From positions 20,399 through 84,398 of the forward strand of contig CAAETU010000048.1 in NCBI GenBank assembly GCA_900759045.1: 64,000 bases of DNA, read 5' to 3'. The notes under the pieces were generated by a model. It worked only from the letters and a program-made list of their open reading frames with translations, did not search any database and was not told the DNA's origin. Positions 25,047-33,397 of this stretch are shown here, piece after piece; within the stretch, counting starts at the first letter, position 1, and every line of letters starts with the position of its first letter. Source of the stretch: an uncultured Collinsella sp. Lineage in GTDB: Bacteria > Actinomycetota > Coriobacteriia > Coriobacteriales > Coriobacteriaceae. The position numbers were made by a program, and so were the translations under genes.

Positions 25047-25830
25047 TTGCCTTATTAACTGCGGCGCGCTGTTCATTGGCGGTGCGCCGCAGATAGATTC
25101 GTGTCGTCTCGATGCTCTCGTGCCCCATTAGGTCAGCGAGCAGCGAAATGTCTGGATTACGTTCGATAAAGTTCTTTGCGAATAGGTGCCTAAACGAATG
25201 GGGATAAACGACGTCTTGGTCGACGCCATAGCGTAAGGCCGCTCGTTTCAGCCCCATAGATATTCCACGCGAAGTGATCGCGTTGTCGTTTTTGCCTGGA
25301 AACAGAAGACCGTTCATTGAACCGGCTTTCCATGTAATACTTTCCTGGCGCAAAGAGTCAGGAATCCAAATCCTCCTGAGCTTTTGGCCTTTTGAAACGA
25401 TGTCCATATATCCAGCGATTACGTGTTCCACTTTAAACTGTCTTAGTTCACTTACTCGCGCACCGGTACATCCAAGAAAGCGGACAATAAAATACCAAAA
25501 CCAGTCACCGTCTTGTTTCAGACCATCGATTAACTGAACGTACTGTTCGTTACTGATGACATTGTCGAGAAATGGTTTCTGCTGAATTCGTACTCCCCTT
25601 AGTCTTATCCCGTCGAATGCGATGTAATCCAAGTAGACGTTGATAGCTCCGATTCGGTTGTTTGCGGTCTTCGGTGCAAACGAGGAAACCAGCCACTCCT
25701 TGTGGTTAAGGAGCGACTGATTTGTGAGTTGTGCTACCTTTTCGAGAAGTTGTTCGCTTGCGAACACGTATGATTCAACAGTGTTTTGTGCGTAACCTTT
25801 TTCCTGGAGATATCGAGCAAATGACTTCAT
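25036..25830 (-). CDS. Tyrosine site-specific recombinase, probable hsdS invertase
   Basis: 264 aa with the XerC/D-like plan: N-terminal core-binding SAM-like domain (1-85) and catalytic domain. Catalytic residues are Arg125 (GARVSELR), a Lys near 147-150, His211 and Arg214 (HSFRHLF), His237 (MGHESIETT) and Tyr246 (RIYL). I chose the ATG at 25830 because AAAGGAAGG precedes it; 46 further open codons upstream overlap the end of the second hsdS copy. It lies between the two oppositely oriented hsdS genes, as in other shuffling type I loci, so DNA inversion between the shared repeats is the likely job. It would itself be inverted with the segment. Confidence 0.92.
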   Translation of the reverse strand: MKSFARYLQEKGYAQNTVESYVFASEQLLEKVAQLTNQSLLNHKEWLVSSFAPKTANNRIGAINVYLDYIAFDGIRLRGVRIQQKPFLDNVISNEQYVQLIDGLKQDGDWFWYFIVRFLGCTGARVSELRQFKVEHVIAGYMDIVSKGQKLRRIWIPDSLRQESITWKAGSMNGLLFPGKNDNAITSRGISMGLKRAALRYGVDQDVVYPHSFRHLFAKNFIERNPDISLLADLMGHESIETTRIYLRRTANEQRAAVNKAINW

Positions 25831-25857
25831 GGCACCTTCCTTTCGTTGGGTGCCATG
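25828..25857 (-). promoter_or_regulatory. Hairpin over the recombinase start codon and ribosome site
   Basis: CATGGCACC (25828-25836) and GGTGCCATG (25849-25857) are perfect 9-bp inverted copies. The start codon lies in one arm and the AAAGGAAGG ribosome site in the loop and arm edge, so folding could limit recombinase translation. Confidence 0.6.
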
Positions 25858-25864
25858 AAAACAG

Positions 25865-27337
25865 CTAAAGTGCGTTTGCTGTATAAGTCCTAAAAACTGC
25901 AACGATACGACGTTGCTCAGCCAGTGGCGGTACAGCAACGAGCCAACGTTTTCCGTCGTCGATTCCAAGCCTCGGCATTTTTACTCCATATGAGCACCCT
26001 TTGGCGTACTTAACAAAATCAGGTTCCATAAGCACTAGCTGCGCATATTCGTTGCTGAATCCAAGAAAATTCAGCGGCAGAATTTCGGAGCTGCAGACCC
26101 CATCTTCATCAGCAATTACTACCTTGTTAAGGTATGGACGTAATTTGCTATATAGAACCGATCCAGAAGCAAAGACGTGCTTGGTGCTGCCGCTTTCCCC
26201 TTTGACCTTGCGCTTTTTTCGCACAATACTTCCTGAATCCTTTTCAATATCTTCAAGGTCGAGGTTCCAAGCGCCTTCGGCAGCGTCCTTGTAGTCGATA
26301 TTCCGACACGCACCAAAGTCACATAGGGACCCCAGTCTCGCCCACTCCCAGCCCTCGGGTATCTCGAACGGGATCTCGTCGTCGATGCAGACGGGCTCGG
26401 ACTCGCGGCCCCTGGCGTCAACCCTCTTCTCATAGCGGCGGCCATCGGAACCGGCGAAGATGATCGACTCGCCGCCCTTCGGGGCCTTCATCCTCCCCTC
26501 GGCCACGAGCTGCCGGCGCTGCCCGCGGATGCGCTCGAGCAGGGCGCCGACGGGCTCGTCGGCCGGGTCCTGCGGCGCCAGCCCTCCCCGCACCGCCAGC
26601 TGCAGCACCGACTTCCGCAGGCGGCCGGGCAGAGCGGCGTCCAGCGCCTCGCGGGCGTCCTCGAGCACGCCGTACTCCTCGACCAGGGGCATGAGCTCGT
26701 TCACCCGCTCGACGATGCGGCGCTGCTCGGCGAGAGGCGGAATCGGAAGAAATAGCTCTTTTAGCACTGCTGTTTTGATTCCTTTTGCGGTCGTCCCCGT
26801 GGCATGATCCTTAACTTGAATTTGGAACAGTGGAGATAGAATTATTTGGCAGAACAGGGCATTGTCTGGACCAACTGTGCCGTAATTCTGAAGGGTAATG
26901 ACACGCTGTCCACAGCTGCAACGTTTCATTTCGCATATCGCGCAATACCCCATCGGGGCTTCGGTTGTAAACAGCAAATCGCCACGGTGGGTCTCTCCGC
27001 GAGACAAGCGTGTTGCATATTCGTCTTCTGAAATATACTCCTCGCGTGTGTAATCAATATAGCCTTGGCGAATGTTGCTCGCAGTCATTAGTCGAACACC
27101 TGAAGGTGATTTGTGAGGTGTTTTACCCCTGTAATCAATGAAGTTATATACGGTTTCCAGCCTTGCCCAAGCCCACCCCTCGGGCAGCTCCTCAAACGGC
27201 GCTTCGTTCGCGATGCACTTATCGCTAGTCACGCGACCCTTGGCATCCACCTTCTTCTCATAGGGGGAGCCATCGGAACCGATCAGACGTTCAATTGTGT
27301 TCGCAGCAAGCATTGTAAAATCTAGTGATATGAGCAT
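25865..27337 (-). CDS. Second, inverted hsdS gene lacking the normal N-terminus (silent cassette)
   Basis: Open for 490 codons on the minus strand. From the segment GSDGSPYEK onward it follows the HsdS plan with two recognition domains that differ from those of the expressed copy, joined by the same central spacer (LAEQRRIVERVNELMPLVEE). The first about 60 residues of a normal HsdS (the VPQDP...LLERI arm) are missing. The few codons before GSDG (MLISLDFTMLAANTIERL) are unrelated and lack a clear ribosome site. It is therefore probably a store of alternative domains, not a functional subunit in this orientation. It runs in the same direction as the recombinase 34 nt further on. Confidence 0.88.
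   Translation of the reverse strand: MLISLDFTMLAANTIERLIGSDGSPYEKKVDAKGRVTSDKCIANEAPFEELPEGWAWARLETVYNFIDYRGKTPHKSPSGVRLMTASNIRQGYIDYTREEYISEDEYATRLSRGETHRGDLLFTTEAPMGYCAICEMKRCSCGQRVITLQNYGTVGPDNALFCQIILSPLFQIQVKDHATGTTAKGIKTAVLKELFLPIPPLAEQRRIVERVNELMPLVEEYGVLEDAREALDAALPGRLRKSVLQLAVRGGLAPQDPADEPVGALLERIRGQRRQLVAEGRMKAPKGGESIIFAGSDGRRYEKRVDARGRESEPVCIDDEIPFEIPEGWEWARLGSLCDFGACRNIDYKDAAEGAWNLDLEDIEKDSGSIVRKKRKVKGESGSTKHVFASGSVLYSKLRPYLNKVVIADEDGVCSSEILPLNFLGFSNEYAQLVLMEPDFVKYAKGCSYGVKMPRLGIDDGKRWLVAVPPLAEQRRIVAVFRTYTANAL
26328..26740 (-). repeat. hsdS inverted repeat 2, right arm (413 bp)
   Basis: Inverted partner of 24207-24619. Confidence 0.9.
27155..27283 (-). repeat. hsdS inverted repeat 1, right arm (129 bp)
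   Basis: Inverted partner of 23661-23789. The shared sequence stops abruptly inside the codon run of the second hsdS copy, marking the outer border of the invertible segment. Confidence 0.92.
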
Positions 27338-27438
27338 CCCGGTTGCTTCTGCGCTTCGATGCTCTCGTCTTTAGCGCCCTCCGTTCGGTGGAGGACTGAC
27401 GGTAGGTGACGTAAAACAAGAAAAGGGAGCAAACGCAA

Positions 27439-29562
27439 ATGAAAGCAACCGAGGCAAATCTACTCGACCTTATGGGCGTGGCGAAGATGCAGTTCGTCAT
27501 TCCCGTGTACCAGCGAGTTTACTCGTGGAGTGTAAAAGAGTGCGAGGTGCTTTGGGATGACGTCATGCGAGCGGGTCGTGATGGCGTATCGCACTTCGTG
27601 GGGTCAATGCTTTATATCCCCGAGTCCGAGAGCTCTGCCACGAGCATTTCGCGCGTGCTTCTGATTGACGGACAGCAGCGCATGACGACGTTTTCGTTGA
27701 TGATTGCAGCTTTGGCTGACTATTTGGAGAGCAACCCCGACAAGGCTGGCTTCCTTGGCGACCTCAAAATCTCGGCGCTGAGGAAAAATTACCTCTTTAA
27801 CGATGACGACTACAACGGTCTGGCACGCTACAAGCTGGTGCTCTCGCAGGACGATAAAGAGACGCTGTTCTCCATCGTGTCTGGGGCTCCCGTGCCAGAT
27901 GAAAAATCGGATCGCATTGTCGAGAACCATGCGTTCTTCCGTGAAAAGATGCACGGGAAATCATTCGACCCTGCAAGGCTTTGGGCGGGGCTAAACCGCG
28001 TGCAGGTCATCGACACTAAGCTCACCGCTGGCGTTGATAATGCCCAGCTCATATTTGAGTCCATGAACTCCAAGGGCAAGCCGCTCACGCCCATTGACCT
28101 CATCCGTAACTACGTTCTAATGTCGCTTCCCAACGACGAACAGACCAAGCTTTATGAGGGTTATTGGCATCCACTCGAGTGCTTGTTCGGAAAAGGCGGC
28201 GAGGACGAGTTCAATGCATTTATCTGGTACTGGCTGTGGCTTAAAGTTCCCAATAGGATGCCGAAGGAGAACGAGGCCTACTACGAGTTTAAGCGCTATT
28301 TCGCCGACGACTACGATGGTGACACCGAGGGCCTGCTTAAGGAGCTGCGCGGGTATGCACATAGATACGCCAGTCTGTTCCTTGGTAAGGAGAAGGACGA
28401 CGGACTGCGCCGAGTGTTCGGCAGAATCGTAAGCCTCGACGTGAAGCAGATAAGGCCCCTCTTAATGTTGCTTTATTCGGTTTACGAGGGGAATGGACTA
28501 GACCGCAATGCGTTTTTACGTATCTGCGAGACTATCGAGTCGTTTCTGTTCAGGCGAGCGGTTTGCGGCAGACTTACCACGGGCCTAAATAATTTCTTTG
28601 CCGGCATGTATCGCAATCTCGAGCAGCAGGACGATATCGAGGAGTACGTTACGGCGATGCTCCTTATCCACAGCAGCGGTATGACCGCATACTTTCCGAC
28701 AGACGAGCATTTTGTCGAGGAGTTTAAGACGCGCGACTGTTACAACCGCTTCTCCAAAAAGCGCTATTACCTGGAGCGCATGGAGAACTGGCACCACCCG
28801 AAGGAGCCCATCTCGGCTGACAATTACCAGATCGAGCATGTCATGCCCCAAACGATCGATGATGTGCACGGCTGGAAGGAATCGCTTGGCGAGAACTGGG
28901 AAGACATCCACGACAGGCTGTGCAACAACTTGGGAAATCTAACGCTGACGGGCTACAACCAGGAGTACTCAAACCGGTCGTTCTCGGACAAGCTCAATCT
29001 TCCTGACGTGGGGCTTAAGTGCAGTCCGCTCTACCTGAACAAGTCGATCGCCTCGCATGAAAAATGGGGTGAGGAAGAGATTGGACAGCGCGCGGACGAG
29101 CTGGCGAAAGAGGCGTGTGAGATATGGAAATATCCCGACCTTCCGGCAGATGTCGTCGACAAGTATCGCCCCTCTCGCGGGGAGTCTGACGAGGCTCCTA
29201 TCTGGACTCTGCAGGAGAATCACCCCACCTTTGCCGAAGGTGGGCTCAACCAGAAGCTTTTCGATGAGGTGCGCGAGTCCGTTCTGAGTGGTAACCCTTC
29301 GTGGGAGTCCTACATAGCTAAGTACTATGTAGGCTTCAGGTCGGGCAAGCGAAAACTGCATGCCGTGCTAGAAGGCAGGACCAGCAACGGTGGTTGGATT
29401 GCCGTTGGCTTGGCAAAGAGTGTGGATGATCTAACGGATCCAGAGGACATGTGCCAGGACAAGCGTACGCAGGGTGGATTTGGCCCGGGCTTACCCACTT
29501 ACGTTGCGCTTCGAAATGCCGATGACATTCCTGCGGTGCTCGATCTCATAAAGCAGTGCTAG
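27439..29562 (+). CDS. DUF262-DUF1524 protein (GmrSD-like type IV restriction candidate)
   Basis: 707 aa. The N-terminal DUF262 domain has the ParB-like IPVYQRVYSW and the DGQQR motif at 77-81 (LIDGQQRMTTF), which binds and hydrolyses nucleotide in GmrS. Near 466 an HNH-type DUF1524 region follows (IEHVMPQ, then NNLGNLTLTGYNQEYSN). A further C-terminal domain (about 590-707) I cannot name. Fusions of this kind cleave modified DNA or act with phosphorothioate and BREX systems. GGGAG precedes the ATG. It sits just outside the invertible hsdS segment, so it extends the defence island; no ssp or brx genes are present here. Confidence 0.85.
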   Translation: MKATEANLLDLMGVAKMQFVIPVYQRVYSWSVKECEVLWDDVMRAGRDGVSHFVGSMLYIPESESSATSISRVLLIDGQQRMTTFSLMIAALADYLESNPDKAGFLGDLKISALRKNYLFNDDDYNGLARYKLVLSQDDKETLFSIVSGAPVPDEKSDRIVENHAFFREKMHGKSFDPARLWAGLNRVQVIDTKLTAGVDNAQLIFESMNSKGKPLTPIDLIRNYVLMSLPNDEQTKLYEGYWHPLECLFGKGGEDEFNAFIWYWLWLKVPNRMPKENEAYYEFKRYFADDYDGDTEGLLKELRGYAHRYASLFLGKEKDDGLRRVFGRIVSLDVKQIRPLLMLLYSVYEGNGLDRNAFLRICETIESFLFRRAVCGRLTTGLNNFFAGMYRNLEQQDDIEEYVTAMLLIHSSGMTAYFPTDEHFVEEFKTRDCYNRFSKKRYYLERMENWHHPKEPISADNYQIEHVMPQTIDDVHGWKESLGENWEDIHDRLCNNLGNLTLTGYNQEYSNRSFSDKLNLPDVGLKCSPLYLNKSIASHEKWGEEEIGQRADELAKEACEIWKYPDLPADVVDKYRPSRGESDEAPIWTLQENHPTFAEGGLNQKLFDEVRESVLSGNPSWESYIAKYYVGFRSGKRKLHAVLEGRTSNGGWIAVGLAKSVDDLTDPEDMCQDKRTQGGFGPGLPTYVALRNADDIPAVLDLIKQC

Positions 29563-29568
29563 GTTGAA

Positions 29569-29591
29569 GGCCGGGAATCTAGTTCCCGGCC
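29569..29591 (+). terminator. Hairpin after the DUF262 gene
   Basis: A 9-bp perfect stem (GGCCGGGAA/TTCCCGGCC, 5-nt loop) begins 7 nt after the stop codon. The T-run is poor (CTTGCC). Confidence 0.55.
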
Positions 29592-29629
29592 CTTGCCAGC
29601 TCAAAATCGTCGATGGCTCGTCCGCCCGT

Positions 29630-29923
29630 CTACACCCCTACGATCCTGCGGGCCGCACTCAGCAGCTCGTACTCCCTCTGGCTCCACTGGTACAGCTCGG
29701 TCGCGCGTACGGCGTCGCGGCACAGATCCAGAAACACCTCGGCGCCCTCGCAGAAGCACTCGCGGGCAAAGGCGCCGGATCCGTCCGCAACGCACGCGCC
29801 GTCGGCAAAGAGCTTCCAGCTGGACGGCTCGCGCGAGTCGTCTCCGAGCAGCTTGATCTGCAGAACAAGTGGGCCGCCAGCGGCACATGGCCCTTCTTCC
29901 AACGCCTGCACCGTAAAGCGCAT
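29630..29923 (-). CDS. Small hypothetical protein, 97 aa
   Basis: I do not recognise the family. The peptide is acidic with five cysteines (GPCAAGG, GACVADG, ECFCEGAEVF, DLCRD) and no membrane span. Codon use resembles neighbouring genes and the frame is cleaner than the competing plus-strand frames. No good ribosome site precedes the ATG at 29923, so the start is uncertain. A possible TTCGAC-N16-TACTCT promoter lies just upstream on the minus strand, within a set of 33-bp direct repeats. It is convergent with the DUF262 gene. Confidence 0.45.
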   Translation of the reverse strand: MRFTVQALEEGPCAAGGPLVLQIKLLGDDSREPSSWKLFADGACVADGSGAFARECFCEGAEVFLDLCRDAVRATELYQWSQREYELLSAARRIVGV

Positions 29924-29946
29924 CTGGAGGGACAGAGTATAAAATC

Positions 29947-30024
29947 CGGAAAAGTGTCGAAATAGGCACCTTAAAACTTCGGAAAAGTGTCAAATTCGAT
30001 AGGCAAATTATCCGGAAAAGTGTA
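29947..30024. repeat. Three direct repeats CGGAAAAGTGT at exact 33-bp spacing
   Basis: CGGAAAAGTGTC at 29947-29958 and 29980-29991 and CGGAAAAGTGTA at 30013-30024 start exactly 33 bp apart; the spacers are AT-rich and differ. They lie upstream of the minus-strand 97-aa gene, so they could be an iterated operator. Confidence 0.8.
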
Positions 30025-30093
30025 GCTGGATGACAAAACAGCACTTAGAAGCCGGTGCTGGATGCGGGATCCTGCGGCCGCCTTCAGCTCTCG

Positions 30094-31056
30094 CTACTCG
30101 TCGTCTCCGTCGTTGGGGTCGCCCTTGAGGGTGTTGATGTCCAGGTACTGGTTGTCGTCCTCTTTTTGCTGCGTTGCCGATTCGGACGCGGTAGGGCCGC
30201 GGAACAGCTGGAATCCTTCAAACGCAATGACACCGAGCAGGGCAATGATAATGGCGATAAAGGCAACCTTGACTGCCTGCGGAAATTCCGAGAAACGCAG
30301 CGCCTTTTCCTCGGCGTAATAATCGGCGAAGCGCTCTTCACCCGTGCTTTTGGTATACGCCGGCGCGGACGCGGCCTCCGGGTCATATTCCGGTGCGGGC
30401 GTGGCAGCGTACGGATCGTTGAGATAATCGCTCGATGCGGTGCCATAATCCTCGGTCTCGATGCGATCGCTGTCTGCATAGCCATCGGAATAATCGGAAT
30501 ATGCCGCACCGCCCTCATGGTCCGCGGCGCCCGTGTTGGCGGCAAAAAGCGGGTTAACTGGAACATCGAGCGCCGGCATGCCGGTAGAGGTCTCATCCAG
30601 ATCGGCTGCAGCCCAGGAATCGTGGGCAACCTGATGGGTAACGGGCTCATCGAGCCTTGTGACCGGAGGCTTGCGTGCCGCAGGAACAGGCAACTGCTGG
30701 GCGCTGTACATAACGGTGCTGTCGGCCGATTTGCCCTGCGTCGCTGCAGCGAGAAATGCCGCCGTCTCGGACGGGTCGCTTGCGGGGCGGGGAGCGGGCG
30801 TGGGCGCCGAAGTGGGTGCGGGCGACTGCGCAGGAGTCGGCGCAGATGCGGGCTTAGGCGCAAGTGCGGGATTGGGACTTGACGGGCGAGCCCCGCCGCC
30901 CATGAGTTCGTCGGCGGTCCACGGGCGATCATCCATCACGTCGTCAAGGCTCAGCGAAAACAGGTCGTCTTCACTCTCATCGAACATGTGGTGCACATGT
31001 CCACCAATTGCCGGAATCAATCCGCGACCGGTGCATGATGCCTTGCTCAACGCCAT
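30094..31056 (-). CDS. Disordered Ala/Pro-rich protein with one C-terminal membrane span
   Basis: 320 aa. After a short N-terminus comes an acidic start (DESEDDLFSLSLDDVMDD), then a long Ala/Pro/Ser-rich, low-complexity part (about 45-215) and one hydrophobic span near 275-297 (FIAIIIALLGVIAFEGFQLF), with a short acidic tail. No catalytic motif is visible and I do not recognise the family. The long N-terminal part is probably cytoplasmic (no signal peptide). AAAGGA lies before the ATG at 31056; a longer open frame upstream has no ribosome site. It is followed 100 nt away by the second PAS-HTH regulator on the same strand. Confidence 0.7.
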   Translation of the reverse strand: MALSKASCTGRGLIPAIGGHVHHMFDESEDDLFSLSLDDVMDDRPWTADELMGGGARPSSPNPALAPKPASAPTPAQSPAPTSAPTPAPRPASDPSETAAFLAAATQGKSADSTVMYSAQQLPVPAARKPPVTRLDEPVTHQVAHDSWAAADLDETSTGMPALDVPVNPLFAANTGAADHEGGAAYSDYSDGYADSDRIETEDYGTASSDYLNDPYAATPAPEYDPEAASAPAYTKSTGEERFADYYAEEKALRFSEFPQAVKVAFIAIIIALLGVIAFEGFQLFRGPTASESATQQKEDDNQYLDINTLKGDPNDGDDE

Positions 31057-31179
31057 TCTGTCCCATCCTTTCGAAATACTAATGACATCGATTATATGGA
31101 ACTTCCCAAGCGGCTCGGTCTTGGATTCGTGCTTTCCAGAACTCGCGCCCAAAAGGGGAGGGACAATCCAGGCGAGTGC

Positions 31180-31833
31180 CTACTTGTCGCCGGCCGCCGC
31201 CTTGGCCTCATTGAGGTAGCTATAGAAGCTGTACTTGGAGATGCCAAAGAACTCGCAGGCGCGCTCGCTCGACTTGGAAATGAGGAAGGCACCGCGACGG
31301 TCGAGGTAGCCAATGGCACGAATGCGCTCGTCTTTGGTCATGAGTGCCGCGGGCTTGCCCACAAACTGCTCGCACTCGTGCAGCAGGTCCTCGAGCAGGT
31401 CGCCGATGTTCTTGGTAATGGGCTCGGGCTCGGTATAGCCCGTGCCGCCGGTGCCGGTAAAGGCGTCGAGCGAACGCTCGAAAGCCTTCATAAGCGTAAT
31501 GTCAAAGTTAATGCCCAAAATGCCGACGGGTTTGCCCTCGTCGTTGCGGATAAAGATCGTCGACGATTTGAGCAGCTTACCGTCGGTGGTTTTAGTGAGG
31601 TACGGCTCGCGGTCGTGTACGTCGGTGGCGCCTTCGTGCATGGACTCAAACACGATATGGCTGGGGCCGTCACCCAGTTTGCGCCCGCTGACGTGGCCGT
31701 TTTCGATCACTACGATGGAGTGGTCCACGTCCTCGGTCTCCAGATCGTGGACGACGACTTCGCAGTTGGGGCCAAATTGGAGCGCCAGACCGTGTGCGAG
31801 GCGCTTGTAAAACTCAATCTGTGCGGGGGTCAT
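31180..31833 (-). CDS. YheO/DauR-type PAS-HTH transcriptional regulator (copy 2)
   Basis: 217 aa, the same plan as the regulator at 3938-4594. The PAS part begins EVVVHDLETEDVDHSIVVIENG and contains SSTIFIRNDEGKPVGILGINFD. The C-terminal helix-turn-helix includes GISKYSFYSYLNEAK. The start ATG at 31833 follows AGGAAGG; 25 more open codons upstream have no ribosome site. It is divergent from ygeX across a 277-nt spacer, so it probably controls the ygeX-arcC genes. The two copies are diverged in the ligand pocket region, which suggests different ligands or operators. Confidence 0.85.
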   Translation of the reverse strand: MTPAQIEFYKRLAHGLALQFGPNCEVVVHDLETEDVDHSIVVIENGHVSGRKLGDGPSHIVFESMHEGATDVHDREPYLTKTTDGKLLKSSTIFIRNDEGKPVGILGINFDITLMKAFERSLDAFTGTGGTGYTEPEPITKNIGDLLEDLLHECEQFVGKPAALMTKDERIRAIGYLDRRGAFLISKSSERACEFFGISKYSFYSYLNEAKAAAGDK

Positions 31834-32110
31834 GGGTACCTTCCTAAAAATTAGTTTGGGCTCACTGTGCCATAAACCACACTTGTTCGCAAACAAATCC
31901 ATCAACAAGGCAATTCATGACCGTTCGGCGGCGAAAAAGTACCGATTACGGCAACAAACAATTCGTTAGATATACCAATCAAAAAGTGTGATAGAACATT
32001 ACTAACAAACTTTTTGTTTGGCATCCACATAAAAGTTCAGTCGTGTGAATGGGATCGGGCTGAAACGCGTATGCGGGGGCCGGCAAGAGAGGACTTAAGG
32101 AGTTCACCGT
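31834..32110. promoter_or_regulatory. Divergent control region between regulator 2 and ygeX
   Basis: AT-rich, no gene. It contains the inverted repeats TTGTTCGCAAACAA at 31883-31896 and CAAAC-TTTTT-GTTTG at 32006-32020, which share a CAAAC/GTTTG-like core and are candidate operators. The ygeX ribosome site AAGGAG ends the region. No single promoter could be chosen with confidence. Confidence 0.5.
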
Positions 32111-33325
32111 ATGGCCGATAAGATCCAGTGGGCGGGCAACACGATGCCCAAGAGCGATGACAAGCACTTGGGAATCATGAGCCTCGACCACGTGAAGAAG
32201 GCCCGTGCCTTCCACCAGTCGTTCCCTCAATATACCGTCACTCCGCTTGCCCGTCTGGACGGTCAAGCTGCGCGCCTGGGCCTGTCCAACCTGTGCGTTA
32301 AGGACGAGAGCTATCGCTTTGGCCTCAACGCCTTTAAGGTCCTGGGCGGCTCGTTTGCCATGGCCAACTATATTGCCGATGAGACCGGCAAGGACGTTGC
32401 CGACTGCACCTTCGATTACCTGACCTCCGATCAGCTTGCCAAGGACTTTGGCCAGGCTACCTTCTTTACCGCCACCGATGGCAACCATGGCCGCGGCGTG
32501 GCATGGGCTGCCAACAAGCTGGGTCAGAAGGCCGTCGTGCACATGCCCAAGGGTTCCACCAAGCCCCGCTTCGATAACATCGCCGCCGAGGGCGCCACGG
32601 TGACCATCGAAGAGGTCAACTACGACGAGTGCGTGCGCATGGCCGCCGCCGAGGCCGACGCCTGCGAGCGCGGCGTCATCGTTCAGGACACCGCCTGGGA
32701 GGGCTACGAGAAGATCCCGTCCTGGATCATGGAGGGTTACGGCACCATGGCTTCCGAGGCTGCCGAGCAGCTGCGCGAGATGGCCATCAACCGCCCGACG
32801 CACGTGTTTGTCCAGGCTGGCGTGGGTTCGCTCGCCGGCGCCGTGGTGGGCTACTTCACCAACCTGTATCCCGATAACCCGCCCACCTTCGTCGTGGTTG
32901 AGTGCGCGCCTGCCGCCTGCCTGTACAAGGGCGCTGCCGCCGGCGACGGCGACCCGCGCATCGTGGACGGCGACATGCCCTCCATCATGGCCGGCCTGTG
33001 CTGCGGCGAGCCCAACATCTTGGGCTGGGATATCCTGCGCAACCACACCACCGCCTTCGTGTCCTGCCCCGACTGGGTCACCGCTCGCGGCATGCGCACC
33101 CTGGGCGCTCCCGAGAAGGGCGACCCGCGCGTCATCTCCGGCGAGTCCGGCGCTGTGACCACCGGCCTTGTCGAGACCCTCATGCTCGATCCCGAGTACG
33201 CCGAGCTCAAGGAGCTCATCGGCCTGGACAAGACGAGCTCCGTGCTCTGTTTCTCCACCGAGGGCGACACGGATCCCGACCAGTATCGCCGCATTGTTTG
33301 GGAAGGCGAATACCCCACTTGCTAA
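32111..33325 (+). CDS. ygeX: YgeX: 2,3-diaminopropionate ammonia-lyase
   Basis: 404 aa, full length. It is a fold-type II PLP enzyme: Lys76 in GLNAFKVLGG is the PLP lysine (Lys77 in E. coli), and the ATDGNHGRGVA segment binds the PLP phosphate region. It converts D- or L-2,3-diaminopropionate to pyruvate and two ammonia via 2-aminoacrylate. It is the last carbon-releasing step in the pathway suggested for this cluster. AAGGAG lies 8 nt before the ATG. ygeY follows after 72 nt on the same strand. Confidence 0.95.
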   Translation: MADKIQWAGNTMPKSDDKHLGIMSLDHVKKARAFHQSFPQYTVTPLARLDGQAARLGLSNLCVKDESYRFGLNAFKVLGGSFAMANYIADETGKDVADCTFDYLTSDQLAKDFGQATFFTATDGNHGRGVAWAANKLGQKAVVHMPKGSTKPRFDNIAAEGATVTIEEVNYDECVRMAAAEADACERGVIVQDTAWEGYEKIPSWIMEGYGTMASEAAEQLREMAINRPTHVFVQAGVGSLAGAVVGYFTNLYPDNPPTFVVVECAPAACLYKGAAAGDGDPRIVDGDMPSIMAGLCCGEPNILGWDILRNHTTAFVSCPDWVTARGMRTLGAPEKGDPRVISGESGAVTTGLVETLMLDPEYAELKELIGLDKTSSVLCFSTEGDTDPDQYRRIVWEGEYPTC

Positions 33326-33397
33326 TACTGGGCGGAATAAATAGGTATCGCTCCGCCACCTCACAGGTAGATTCCTTCGTTTGAAAGGTTATGAACA

